The notes under the pieces are model-generated. The model was not told where the DNA came from. It ran no database searches and saw only the letters and a program-made list of their open reading frames with translations. Shown one piece after another: positions 23,163-34,133 of a stretch of 64,000 bases of DNA; position 1 is the stretch's first letter; each line of letters begins with the position of its first letter. The DNA is from Locusta migratoria. Its lineage: Eukaryota > Arthropoda > Insecta > Orthoptera > Acrididae. Made by a program: the position numbers and the translations under genes. The stretch lies in contig CM048744.1 in the NCBI GenBank assembly GCA_026315105.1, positions 344,809,668-344,873,667 on the forward strand, written 5' to 3'.

Positions 23163-23907
23163 GCTGTCACTGGTCTTGCCATGGTAATTTGTCGTCTTAT
23201 TCAAGTTTATTTTCTTTGCCTGTACTTGTTTACGTAAAATCAAGTGACAGTGTCAAATCGCCTCATTTTTGGAAATCTCTAAAACGGCACGAGTTATGGA
23301 ATAACATAAAAGAGCAAAGTTTTTGAGAATTTTCTCCTCTACATATACGTTTATTCAATTCGTTACAGATGAACGGTTGAGCCCTTATTTTCATTTAAAT
23401 TCCGAGCTGTCAAAAGTCGATCGCGAAGGCCGAGTTTTAGTGTTTCTACCGTAACCTCAAGTTCACCCCACCCAAACCCCCCCCCCAAAACAAAAAAAAA
23501 AAAAAAAAAACAAAAAAAAGACAGAAATCCATTTTCTTGCCGTGCTCTTTCAAACGGAATTATCCCTGTACACGATGCTGTAACTTCTGTATTGAACAGG
23601 AGATGAACAGCAGAACATGTCAGAAATGTACCGATTTCTACACGTGGCACTTCAATTTCTTGCGTCCACAGTTCCGCTCACCGTCTCCAGATGACAAAAT
23701 ACACTCTCAAGCAACAGTGAGCTACAAAAGTAAACCGATGGTGCAAAACAAAAACACTTTGAACTTGGCGCACCAACTTAATAGAAGCATGGCACACAAC
23801 GTAGCATCACAAACAAAATGCCATTTTTGATGTTTGAAAACGCAAGTGGCGCGTGCTGAGACAGAACTAAGAAGTGGAGGCGGCGTCCTTGAGCCAACGG
23901 CACGTAC

Positions 23908-23941
23908 CTGCGACCAGTAGGAAGCCTGCTGCGCGGGTCAT
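23908..23941 (-). CDS. Exon 1 of the secreted Kazal-like peptide (signal peptide start)
   Basis: The minus-strand ATG at 23941 encodes MTRAAGFLLVA plus one base, then a donor GTACGT. Joined in phase to exon 2 it completes a 24-residue signal peptide: basic residue at position 3, a hydrophobic core, and cleavage predicted after CQA. The other frame over this spot (23778-24005) is longer but has no such logic. The small first exon ending within the signal peptide is common in insect secreted-peptide genes. The join is inferred from phase and protein sense, not from transcript data. Confidence 0.6.
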
Positions 23942-23949
23942 GTCTGCTG

Positions 23950-24011
23950 CTACACTGCGTGCTCTCGGCTGGTGCGCCGTGTTTTAAGAGGGAGTCTGCT
24001 GGCATGACTCA
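23950..24011 (-). promoter_or_regulatory. Candidate promoter of the Kazal-like gene
   Basis: On the minus strand CTTAAAA (23982-23988) could act as a TATA element about 30 bp before an initiator-like GCAGTG near 23956. An AP-1 consensus TGAGTCA lies at 24005-24011. The implied 5' UTR of about 15 nt is short. Confidence 0.3.
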
Positions 24012-24014
24012 GCC

Positions 24015-24511
24015 ACCGGTTCGCAGAACCAGAGGCGCGTTAACCAATACTGGCGCCTAACGGCCCTCACGCATCTGTCATTTATCTCGTGATAACGCCT
24101 CATCTTCAATCAACTTCACTGATCCGTTTTCCCTGATCCTGAGAATCCCCACGTGGGACTTACATACGTTATCTCACTTCACTGGGCAAAAACGTTTAAG
24201 TCAGGCCCTTGACACACTGGTCACCTGCGAGTGCTGTATGGTGCAGTTCTGTGACGCCACAAACTACCATAGGTCATGAATAACACTAAATGTATCAGTT
24301 GAGGGTCGGAGAGGGTCTGGTATAACATTTTACAGTATAATTGGCTAGGTCCTCACGTAATAAGTTGAAGTGTGGATCTTGTAGCACGTATATTTGGGTT
24401 ACCTTTGCCCTTTGTCTTTACGAGTGTGGGTGAAAAACAAACACACTGAACCCTTAAAGCTGCTCAGAAACATTAATAACATCCCTCATACATTATCCTC
24501 ACCAGCAATTA
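24015..24511. other. No gene recognised
   Basis: Sequence upstream of exon 1. No domain, repeat or RNA signature was recognised. Confidence 0.4.
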
Positions 24512-25320
24512 TACGAGAGACGTTTGAAAAGTCCGTGCAAAAATAAGAACTATTAACTTGTTTGGGTAAACCGTTTTTATTTTTCGACATAATCTCCTTT
24601 TAGACTTTTACACTCAGTCCAAGGCTGTTCTAATTTTTTGATCCCTTCCGAATAATAGGAATTGTCCAAGCCTGCAAAATAACTATTAGTTTCTGCAATC
24701 AACTTCTCCTTTGAATAAAATCTTCGTCCCACCAAGCATTTCTTCAAATTTGGGAACAAATAGTTGTCCAAGGGAGCCAAGTCTGCAGAATTGGAGGAAT
24801 CTGAAACGAGAAGCCAGTTGGAATCCTATTTCCAATAATTTTGGGACCACAACTGCTGAGGTGTCTGCTGGTGCATTGTCGTATTGGAAAAGGACTAACT
24901 AATCGCTGACGTTTTTCTTGCAGTTCGGTTTTCAAACGATCCAATAACGATAAATAATGTGCACCTGTAATAGATTTACTCAGTTCCAGATAGTTGATGA
25001 GGATTATCCCTTGCGAATCCCGAAAGACCATCGCCATAATCTTTCCAGTCGAAGAACCGGTCTTTGCCTGTTCGGTGGCACCTTTCTGTATCAGGATAAA
25101 GGCCACCTACATTTTCCCAATGCTGGAAAACCGGCTCCATACAGTCCAGCTTTCTCCCCATGCGATTCCCATGTGTTCTGGAGCCCTGAGGAAATACATT
25201 CGTAGCCATCAGTATCTTTTGGATGAAGTGGTGCACACGTGGGTAAAAATCATGGTCCTCTTGCTGACTACAAGCAGCTGTACATGGAGGAATTGACCGT
25301 TTTGCATCCATGGATTAAAT
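24512..25320 (-). pseudogene. mariner transposase pseudogene
   Basis: Minus-strand pieces in shifting frames read MDAKRSIPP, LKTELQEKRQRLVSPFPIRQ, APLDNYLFPNLKKCLVGRRF, LDNSYYSEGIKKLEQPWTEC and SLKGDYVEK. These are the middle and C-terminal end of a mariner transposase, with D-to-catalytic-site order preserved. The 3' terminus includes 'gtttgaaaagtccgtgcaaa', typical of mariner ends. Several frameshifts separate the pieces, and the N-terminal HTH part and right TIR were not found. It is not functional. Confidence 0.85.
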
Positions 25321-25945
25321 GTATTAATACGTATGGAGGTTACTACTAAAATAATGAGCACTTAGTTTTTCCCAGGTGTCGTCTTTTACTCTGACTGCTT
25401 CATACAGATGAGTGTGACTTGTTTGTTTTCCAGTCACTACGAACAATATCCTTGCTGAAGGTACCCAGGGTAAATTATGATAAAGAGGGGAGACCCTGGA
25501 GATTCACTGTGCTTTAGAGATTTGTGATGGTTTTCAACACCACCGTTAGTAATTACAATGTGGGTCATCAATACTCCTTTATGTTCCTATGCAAACGAAT
25601 CAAAGTTTCCGTCTAGTCAAAGAGTGTCTGTTCTCTTATTTTTTGCGATCGACAGTGTTCATTCAGTGCAAAAATTTTGTGTTTCAGACGTTGTTTTGGA
25701 AGCATCACGCACTATGTTACCAATTGCTATCCATTGCAGATTCTTACAAAGTTTTCTAACTCTGTTGCTATACCGTGATGACGTCAGTCATTTACAGTGA
25801 AAAATAATATTAGGCTACACAGTATTTGTGCAGTTTGTGCTTCTATTAATAGTACACATTATTACAGTAGCCATTTATTGAAAACCCCTCCGGAAATCGT
25901 ATCCTAGCTAAGTATACACCATACCCGTAAATAATATGTCTAGAT
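25321..25945. other. No gene recognised
   Basis: A plus-strand frame at 25558-25800 has no recognisable domain and is probably chance. Confidence 0.4.
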
Positions 25946-25955
25946 ACAATATAAT

Positions 25956-26157
25956 CATATGTTCGAATGTTTGTTAAGCTTATGGGGCTTAACTGCGGGG
26001 CAATCAGTCCCTAAACTGACAAACTACTTATGAACTACCTTGTACTAAAGACGACACAAACATCCATGCCGGAGGAGGGATTCGAACTCCCGACGGGGAA
26101 CGGCTTCGCGCATCGGAGCATAGTGCTTCATTGCGCTCGGTCACTCCGCCGCGGCCC
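25956..26157 (-). mobile_element. SINE family A variant (divergent head)
   Basis: Minus-strand copy whose tail is family A but whose head ends 'cgctcggtcactccgccgcgg'. A 10-bp TSD ACAATATAAT lies at 25946-25955 and 26158-26167. Confidence 0.9.
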
Positions 26158-26166
26158 ACAATATAA

Positions 26167-26547
26167 TTCCCTCTACATCCGCTCCCAGAGAGGTCTCCTG
26201 TCACCTCTTTCATCCAAGATTAGGTTGGTACGATACTAAGAACATGGCCACCTGACCATCTTGCCAAGTATGCTTGTCTCTGGCCAGCTAGCAGACGCCA
26301 GCACACACGACAAACGAAGCCATGCGTTCTCAACTACAGCAAAACGAAACCTAAAGCGCGAGGCGGCGGCTGTAAGCGATTGTGCGGCAGTCAGTCAATA
26401 TTAAAAAGCCACTTTCCATATTCATACGAACACACAAGTTCAATCACACAGGTGGTAACATATTTAAACATGGGGCATTGATCAAAAATAAAAAGAATAA
26501 AATAATTAACACACAAATAGATAACATTAATGCTGCAGAAACACTTA
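26167..26547 (-). repeat. Putative 3' LTR (direct repeat copy 1)
   Basis: About 90% similar by eye to 32019-32392, in the same orientation. On the minus strand it begins TGTTTCTGCAGC (LTR-like TG). The left edge is blurred by the SINE at 25956-26157. Confidence 0.55.
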
Positions 26548-27061
26548 CGTCTGTGGTTGATCAGTCTCCAGCTCAATTATGGTGTTTATTTGCCTCGATT
26601 GCAGGACAAGCCTGATCGATTTATCCTTCTTTGGGACGATCAACAATGGACTGTTATATGAACTCGCAGTGCGTTCTATGAAGCCGTCATCTGCGCAATC
26701 AAATGTTCAAATGTTTGTAAATCTGTCGGACTTAACTTCTAGGTTATGTCCATAGCTCACAAACTACTTAAACTAAGATAAACTAACCTAAGAACAACAC
26801 AAACACACGTGCCCTAGGGGGGACTCGAACCCCCGACGGCGAATGGCCGCGCGCACCGCAACACGGCGCTCCAATACGCGCGGCTAATCCGCCGCGGCTT
26901 TGCGCAATGTCCTCCTCGACTTCATGCTTTCATACCCATGGAATTTGCCATGGCTTCACAAAAAATTTGTAGTGTGGCCGCACTTTAAACTTATATTGAA
27001 AGCCTTTGATCGTGCCTGCGGCATCATAAAAAACCGTCGCATGTTTCCGCAAAATGCAATC
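26548..27061 (-). pseudogene. Gypsy reverse transcriptase N-terminal fragment
   Basis: The minus strand from 27055 reads LRKHATVFYDAAGTIKGFQY and KFKVRPHYKFFVKPWQIPWV, one stop, then KHEVEEDIA. It resumes after the SINE B with ERTASSYNSPLLIVPKKDKS and IRLVLQSRQIN. These are the linker and first blocks of a Gypsy RT. The catalytic YxDD block, RNase H and integrase are absent: the sequence runs straight into the direct repeat at 26547. Confidence 0.8.
26700..26900 (-). mobile_element. SINE family B in the Gypsy RT
   Basis: Minus-strand full copy with an 8-bp TSD TGCGCAAT (26692-26699 and 26901-26908). Removing it rejoins the RT sequence. Confidence 0.9.
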
Positions 27062-28500
27062 TAAATTAGTTTTCGCTCGGGGTGGGGCACCCATGGTTCG
27101 TCAGCGAGGTTGCAATTCTCGTTTAAGGACAGCACGGGGTTTAATTCTAACCGCACAATCCGCTGCACTACATCATCTAGCGTGCTCTCCACACTAGTAA
27201 CCGCAGCGGTCATAACATCGACATGGCCAGAAACCACACCGATAGTGGTTTGAACAGTGGCGGCTCGTACAAAATTTGACCAGTGTGCTACAATATTACA
27301 AAAATAAACAGGAAACAAAATATACTAAGATAAAAAAGCGTGACTGACAATAGAAATGACGGAGATTACCAATATCCCAACCACGTCATCTGCGTTCCAC
27401 ACAAGTGACCAATGAAACTGCTTGGCTGAAAAGCGCAGTTTCACTCGCATGTTGGCTATACATTACTAATGTTGTTTGTGATTGAAATTTTATTTACAGA
27501 AATTAAAAATTTGGAGTCAGAGGTATTTGAATACGAACCTCACACAAGTAGGTTCGAGAGACAACGCGCAAGACGCCTGAGCCAGCGCGCTATTTGACTC
27601 TGTATGCCGCAATATTCGTCATAATACTACTCTTCCGCAGCCGTTACACGCAGCGCGAAGAGAAATATTGATCTGGTGCTGCAGCCGGTCTCAGCACACC
27701 AGAGTCGCCAGGCCTGACGTCACGTCTGCGCATGCGCACTAGTAAACAGACGACTGCGCCGCTTCTCTGCGCACATACCAGTGCGGCTGAATCCCACTTC
27801 AGCACACGGAACTGGTTTCCGGCTATCGCGGCGAGAGCGCTCCTAAATGCGTTTTCATCCTTATTACCAGCATTCTAATACGCATTGGAAGGGAATTGGC
27901 ATAGTTTTATTGTGATATCTGGATCGCATTCCAAGAGAAAGGATGTAATTTTACAGAGATTTCTCGCTTGCATTCGAAGAGAAATGGCATAATTTTAGTA
28001 ATATATTTACAGTGTGCTGCAGCACATTAGCACATTATCACCAGCCGCCACTGCGTTTGTAACGTTTCTATGTATTCACCTGCGTGAGCGGGTCGTCTAC
28101 ACGCGAATCTACGGTTCCAACGCGTTCGGCAAGCCTCCACGCTTTCAACGCGTGATTTTACGGTTTCTATCTTTGCGCTGCTCCTGCTTACTCCCTCAGC
28201 TAGTTGCTCGCGGAGGCTAGCCATTTCTCGCAATACCCGCGCAACCTGTTGTTGTATTTTGCGAAAATGCTTGTTAGTGCGACGATCTATTTTATCTAAG
28301 CGTTCAGTAATGTGCGCGGTCATTTGTTTGAATAGGGCGGTGAGCATGTCGCTGGCAGTTTCCAGCAGCTGCTCGCCTCTAACCGACCCATCGCCAACGC
28401 TTTGTACGCAGATTCCAAAGGAGAGATTATTTTCTGTATGAGAATTATCTTCCACGTTCACAGCGTCATTTAAGGCAATGTGCTGATTTTCAGGCGCCAC
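27062..28500 (-). pseudogene. Gag-like coding remnant split by a hAT element
   Basis: The minus-strand frame 28500-28054 starts MAPENQHIALNDAVNVED and is rich in heptad-like segments (ALFKQMTAHITERLDKIDRR, QQQVARVLREMASLREQLAE), fitting a coiled-coil Gag N-terminus. After removal of 27255-28053 it continues GVVSGHVDVMTAAVTSVEST, LDDVVQRIVRLE. No zinc knuckle is visible. Gag identity rests on position and coiled-coil character. Confidence 0.55.
27255..28053. mobile_element. 799-bp hAT-like non-autonomous element
   Basis: The ends CAGTGGCGGCTCGT and (A)CCAGCCGCCACTG are inverted repeats of the hAT type. The flanking 8-mers GGTTTGAA (27247-27254) and CGTTTGTA (28054-28061) match at six of eight positions. 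The interior is GC-rich towards the right and has no transposase. Confidence 0.75.
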
Positions 28501-28504
28501 CTAA

Positions 28505-30207
28505 TCTAATTCCCATGACCTATCACGCTTTTCTTGAAAGACCTAAGTCGAAACAAGGTCCCTGGAGTAGATGATATTCCCTCAGAACTACTGAAGTCTC
28601 TGGGAGAACCAGCCATGACAAAATTGTTTCACCTGGAGTGTAAAATGTATGAGACAGTTGAAGTACCCTCAGACTTTAAGAAAAATGTTATAATCCCCAT
28701 TCCAAAGAAAGCTGGTGCAGACAGGTGTGAAAACTACAGAACCATCAGTTTAATAAGTCATGGTTGCAAAATATCAACATGAATTTTTTACAGAAGGATG
28801 GAAAAGCTGGTAGAAGCCGACCTCGGGGAAGATCAGTTTGGGTTCAGGAGAAATGTAGGAACACGGGAGGCAATACTCACTTTACGGCTTATCCTAGAAG
28901 ATAGAATAAGAAAAGACAAACCTACATTTCTAGCTTTTGTAGATTTGGGAAAGGCTTTTGACAATGTTGATTGGAATAAACTCTTTCAATTTCTGAAGCA
29001 AGCAGGAGTAAAATATAGGAAGCGTAAGGTTATTTACAACTTGTACAAAAACCAGACAGCGGTTTTCAGAGGCCGGCCGCGGTGGCCGAGGGGACTGAGG
29101 CGCTGCAGTCACGGTCTACACGGCCACTACGGTCGGGGGTTCGAATACCCCCTCGGGCATGGATATTTGTGCCGTCCTTAGTATAAGGTAGTTGATAAGT
29201 AGTTTGTAAGTTTAGGGACTGATGACCCCATAGTTAAGTCCCATAAGCTTAACAAACATTTGAACATTTGGTTGTCAGAGTTGAAGGGCATAAAAGGGAT
29301 CCAGTGGTTGGAAAGGGGTTGGAGCCTTTCTACAATGTTATTCAATTTGTACATTGAGCAAGCTATAAAGGAAAGCGAGGAGAAATTTGGTGAAGGAATT
29401 AAAGTTCAGGGGGAAGAATTAAAAACATTGCGTTTTGCCAACGACATAGTAATTCTGTCAGATACAGCAAAGGACCTGGAAGAGAAATTGAACGGAATTG
29501 ACAGTGTGCTGAAAGGTACATATAAGATGAACATTAACAAGAGCGAAACTAGGGTAATGGAGTGCAGTCTAAGAAAATCAGGTGATGCTTAAGGAATTAG
29601 ATTAGGTAACGAAGCAATAAAGTAGGTAGATGAGTTTTGTTACTTGGGCAGTAAAATAGCAAATGATGGTCGCAGTACAGAGGATATAAAATGCAGAATG
29701 GCAATGGGTAGAAAAGAGTTCTTGAAAAAGAGAAATTTGTTAACATCGAATATTGATTTAAGCCTAAGGAAGTCCTTTCTGAAGGCATTTGTATGGAGTG
29801 TTGCCTTGTATGGGAGTGAGACATGGACGATAAACAGTGCGGACAGGAAAAGGATTGAGGCTTTTGAAATATGGTGCTACAGAAGAATGCTGAAGATTAG
29901 GTGGGTGGATCGTGTAACTAATGAGGAGGTACTGAACAGAATTGGGGAGAAAAGAAATTTCTGGCATACCTTGTCTAAAAGAAGGGATAGATTGGTAGGA
30001 CACATTCTTAGACATCATGGAATTGTGAATTTAGCGTTGGAGGGAAGTGTGTGGGGTAAAAATCGCAGAGGAAGACCAAGAGATGGATACAGTAAGCAGA
30101 TTCAGACAGATGTAGGTTGCCGTTCTTATGTGGAGATGAAGAGGCTTGCTCAGAATAGGGTATTGTGGAGAGCTGCATCAAACCAGTCTCCTGACTGAAG
30201 AACACAA
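28505..30207 (+). pseudogene. RTE-type LINE, reverse transcriptase half
   Basis: The plus strand reads NKVPGVDDIPSELLKSLGE, ENYRTISLISHGCKI (RT block), EDQFGFRRNVGTREAILTLR, FVDLGKAFDNVDW (motif A with catalytic Asp), LRFANDIVILSDTA and SVALYGSETWTINSADRKRI. It ends KRLAQNRVLWRAASNQSPD, and the 3' tail is (ACA)n-like. The catalytic FADD box reads FAND, so the first active-site Asp is lost. Frameshifts and stops occur (28782, 29592). The endonuclease domain is missing (5' truncation). A SINE A at 29071 interrupts it. Confidence 0.88.
29071..29269 (+). mobile_element. SINE family A in the RTE LINE
   Basis: Plus-strand copy flanked by GGTTTTCAGA (29061-29070) and GGTTGTCAGA (29270-29279), a 10-bp TSD with one mismatch. 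Confidence 0.9.
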
Positions 30208-32018
30208 CAACAACAGCTCCTTAAGACCGGTTCGTCTATGTGTTTCTGTTGCTGAAACTGAAACGCTATACATTTTTGAATTCACGTTAAAATATTCACA
30301 AGCACGTTAGAATATTCGCAATGAAATACCACACCACCAGTTCCTAGCTACCCACTTGGCTAGAACACGTTGTGCCTCTGTAAGAGTTTCACACGCAAAA
30401 ATTGTTTTCGCATGCAACACACTCGTACTCGCACCCGCGTTTCACACTGCTTAAACTCGTCAATTATTTCCTCCAAACGTACACATAGCAAAACGATCAC
30501 TACTGAAAGAGAAAACAAACGCACTGCCAATGCGTGGCTGAAAACACAATAGAAGTACAATAGCGCTTGTGATTTCTACTGATTCACATGCGCACACACA
30601 CACACACACATTCAAAGGTTGGGAGGCAACTAGAGAAAGAAACAAAATTTAAAAATGAAATCAGGAGACGACAGAAAGACGAATCCTGGCAGCGGTAAGC
30701 CAAGTGAAAGTAGCTTGTTATGTTTTCTAAGCAGGATCTCGGACAGTTGAGACATGCAAATGTAAGTTAAAACGCTCACTGCTGCTCTAAATTACTTTAC
30801 GAGTGGCCACACTAAATGCGCAATGGAAATTTATCTAACTGCTCACTACTCAAGGGAGCAGCCAAACAAACACAAAATTAATGTTAACAAATAAATGAAT
30901 AGATAATTAAACATAGGATGGGGTGTATGAAATCATAAAGCAGAGGTTTGATACTTCCAAATCATAAACTATTCAGTAAAATGAACAAGCCAATAAATGT
31001 GGGGAGAACAAATTAAGCACACACTTTGTACAAAGGTGAATTAAATCATAAAATTACTGGCCATAGTAAAATTGTTTCTGCCCTTTATGAATATGGACGT
31101 AATGTGGGAGGAAGTTTGCAAATACACAATGGGTAGATGAAAGCACATTCATTCATTCACAGACACGTACATTACGATGAGGAAACACTTCATAGCAGCA
31201 GCGAAACCAAGCATTGGTGGCGTTTTGACGAGATGGCGGATCTCTTGATCACAAATTTAAGAACATGATGCACCAAACGAACTGATGTGTGTGGAGGCAG
31301 CTGTAAACTGTTCTTAAATACCATGTGGTTTGCGACCACGCCGAAATACATAGCATTTAAAACAGAAATTAATTTAGAATAAGCAAGTAAAGCACATAAG
31401 AGAATTTGTATAGAAGAAAGCTAGTATTAATAAAAAACATGGCTGAAGGCCGAAGTAACGACCGTTACAAAAGCACGTAGTGCAGTCGGTCATACAAGAC
31501 AGGAAAGATCGAATCAAACTAGAAAACCTGAGAAATATTTAGCATACTCGCTGATACAGACGCGAGGTGAAAAGTTAGTTAAAAACAACAAGGAAATTAA
31601 AACATACTACGTTTACACAAAGGCTGAAGGCCACACACGTATATTCTAACTTGAGAAAATCTGAACACAAAATCATGACTGGAATGAAAATGTAAATACT
31701 AAATTCACACTGTATTACTCCAGTTCTGTAAATTGAGAAACAATTCGCCTCACATAGCGAAAGAATTACTCAAGAAAACTATCACTGAAAAACCAAGACT
31801 GCCTGATCACAAAGAAAACAAAGTTCTAACAGCATGCCATCCCATCAGCATGATTCGGCGAAGTACTTACTTCCACAATCGTCGGAGCAAGAGTGTCACT
31901 CTCAGGCCACGGGAAAATCCTTCCCCCGCCACACACCGGATGTAGAGCGCGCTAAAAACGACGCACGGTGCATTCGGAGTCTCCTGCCTACCAACCCTTG
32001 CTACCTGGCGAAGACAAT
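30208..32018. other. Leader region of the Gypsy relic, no gene
   Basis: Lies between the RTE insertion and the putative 5' LTR. A short (CA)n run is at about 30592-30611. Otherwise AT-rich with no domain recognised. Confidence 0.4.
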
Positions 32019-32392
32019 TTCCTCTACATCCGCTCCCAGAGAAGTCTCCTGTCACCTCTTTCATCCAAGATTAGGTTGATACGACACTAAGAACACGACC
32101 ACCTCACCATCTTTCCACGTAACCTTGTCTCTGGCGAGCCAGCAGACGCCAGCGCACACGACAAAGCCATGCGTTCTCAACTACAGCAATACGAAGCCTA
32201 AAGCGCGAGGCGGCGCCTGTAAGCGATTGTGCGGCAGTCAGTCAGTATTAAAAGTAATCTTCCATATTCATACGAACACACAAGTTCAATCACACTGGTG
32301 GAAACATATTTAAACATGGGGCATTGATCAATAATAAAAAGAATAAAATAATTAACACACAAATACATAACATTAATGCTGCATAAACACTT
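32019..32392 (-). repeat. Putative 5' LTR (direct repeat copy 2)
   Basis: Partner of 26167-26547. On the minus strand it starts TGTTTATGCAGC and runs to 'ggatgtagaggaaatt'. No clear primer-binding site was identified next to it. Confidence 0.5.
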
Positions 32393-33559
32393 TAGGTCAA
32401 TGAATAAAACAAAATGGAAAACGACCACATATTCAGTGCACATTTTTCAACCTGACAAGGCATAATTACAACTTTAAGGGTTATAATTTCCTCTGTTATC
32501 ATCACATCTTTCATAACTCGTCTTCTGGGCTCATGACGACATCAGATGGATTCCAAAAATGTGACTTGATCAGATGATGTCGATTTAAATTCGTATAAGC
32601 TGGTAGTAAAGAGTGAATGTGGCGCAGATCCCACGTAGCCATGGACTCGCGTTGTCAACAATGCTTTTGGTGCCTCTATAATAGTGAAGTCTTTCAACTG
32701 GACGCCACTTCGGCGACTTGTGTGTCCCTAACCTAACCCAGTTATCCAACCGAGGAAAGGGGATCTACAGCTTAACGTGAAATCCTAACCACGTGTCGTT
32801 TCTGGCGACTCCTAACATCGGTGAGACGTGAAGAATGGGTTAAAGTGAAGAATGAAAAAATTCGAGATCAGACCGTGTTTCGAACGAGGGACGCTTCGGT
32901 TGCCAGTCGAGAAATTTACCCCAAGAGCACCAGACACGACCACTGACTGGAAATGGCTATGATTCAGCCAGTTGAATAACATGGAATTTTTGCGTGATTA
33001 TTTGTCAGAAGTGATCACACAATTTTTAATATGTAAACATTATGTAAAAATGTATTTTTTACAGGTTTCTACTAAATAAATTATCTTTAGATTTTTTAAT
33101 GGACATCAGATGGGACGTTTTGAGGTTTTGTACAACAAGTCTCTCGTGATATTATCAATGTAAAATTCATCTCATAAAAAATGTTATATATGTAAAAATC
33201 GTTGACAACATGGTATGGAGAAGTTTTAGAAAACTCCCAAATCTGCTTCTACCTGCATAGCGGCCACGCATGTCACGAATACCTTGTTGTCAACTATTTT
33301 TCGGCATACCACCTCCAAACAGGACCATGCCTAGTAAAGCACTGTGGTGTTCAAACCACTCTTCGGATTGTTGACTGCTTTACCTTTTTTTACCATATTT
33401 TTACAAGGTGCCCTTTCATTTTTTTTTATAAAGGCTGAAAAGGACCCACATGATGTCCATTTTTTTAAAAAAATCTGAAGGTCACGAATTATGTCATTGA
33501 AACCGCTAATTAAAATAAAAAATTACTAGCGATCAAAGATTAATAACCCTTTACATACT
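32393..33559. other. No gene recognised
   Basis: AT-rich. The stretch just before 33560 may be degraded upstream Tc1 sequence, but no motif could be defended. Confidence 0.35.
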
Positions 33560-33764
33560 AAGAATTTTTATGGTTGACAATGCGCCGTATCATCAGGCCA
33601 CAAATGCTCGCGGCTTGTTCGAAGCACATTCTGAAAGGTTCAAACGAATGCTTAAATTCACACAGATCCACGACATTAAATCCATCGAACATTTATGGGA
33701 CGTAGTTGAGAGATCAGTTCATGCACAGAATACTGCGCCACTGTATGAACGACTGTGCGCCGGC
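33560..33764 (+). pseudogene. Tc1-like transposase C-terminal fragment
   Basis: The frame reads VDNAPYHQATNARGLFEAHS and KSIEHLWDVVERSVHAQNTA. This contains the second catalytic Asp (DNAPYH) and the terminal Glu (IEHLWD) of a Tc1-type DDE transposase. The N-terminal two-thirds are absent and a SINE A cuts the 3' side. Confidence 0.75.
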
Positions 33765-34133
33765 CGCGGTGGCCGAGGGGACTGAGGCGCTCCAGTCACG
33801 TTCTGTACGGCCACTACGGTCGGGGGTTCGAATCCCCCCTCGGGCATGGATATTTGTGCCGTCCTTAAAAATGTTCAAATGTTTGTTAAGCTTATGGGAC
33901 TTAACTAAGGGATCATCAGTCCCTAAATTTACAAACTACTTATCAACTACCTTATGCTAAGAACGGCACAAATATCCATGCCCGAGGGGGGATTCGAACC
34001 CCCGACCGTAGTGGCCGTGCAGACCGTGACTGGAGCGCCTCATTATCCTCGGCCACCGCGGCCGGCTGTGCCGTCGTTAGTCTTAGGTAGTTCATAAGTA
34101 GTTTGTAAGCTTAGGGACTGATGACCCCGCAGT
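33762..34133 (+). mobile_element. SINE family A (plus) interrupted by another SINE A
   Basis: The head and linker (33762-33867) and tail (34080-34133) are one plus-strand copy. A minus-strand SINE A occupies 33868-34066, with the duplicated TGTGCCGTCSTTA between. Confidence 0.9.
33868..34066 (-). mobile_element. SINE family A nested in a SINE A
   Basis: Full minus-strand copy. The 13-bp TSD is TGTGCCGTCCTTA (33855-33867) and TGTGCCGTCGTTA (34067-34079). Confidence 0.92.

Larger units (their letters stand above)
15825..23907 (-). other. Inferred 8.1 kb intron of the Kazal-like gene
   Basis: Runs from donor GTACGT (minus strand, 23902-23907) to acceptor TTGCAG (15825-15830). Phase 1 at both ends is compatible. 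It contains most of the SINEs, microsatellites and relics listed between these points. Stretches without any recognised feature include 15895-16087, 16613-16930, 17157-17872, 19832-20424, 20641-21175, 21881-22988 and 23163-23900. A C-run/A-run lies at about 23478-23518. Confidence 0.5.
26167..32392 (-). mobile_element. Gypsy-type LTR retrotransposon relic with nested insertions
   Basis: A pair of direct repeats about 380 bp long (26167-26547 and 32019-32392) brackets minus-strand gag-like and RT fragments, the order expected for LTR-gag-pol-LTR. Most of pol is deleted. Later insertions are a hAT element (27255-28053) in gag, a SINE B (26700-26900) in RT, and an RTE LINE (28505-30207) at the gag start that itself carries a SINE A. 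The host-element orientation is minus. LTR identity of the repeats is inferred. Confidence 0.6.

Noticed and set aside
28027..28500. 157-codon frame as an intact host coiled-coil gene
   Set aside because: Its last residues come from the hAT insertion, and the frame continues on the far side of it in a Gypsy context.
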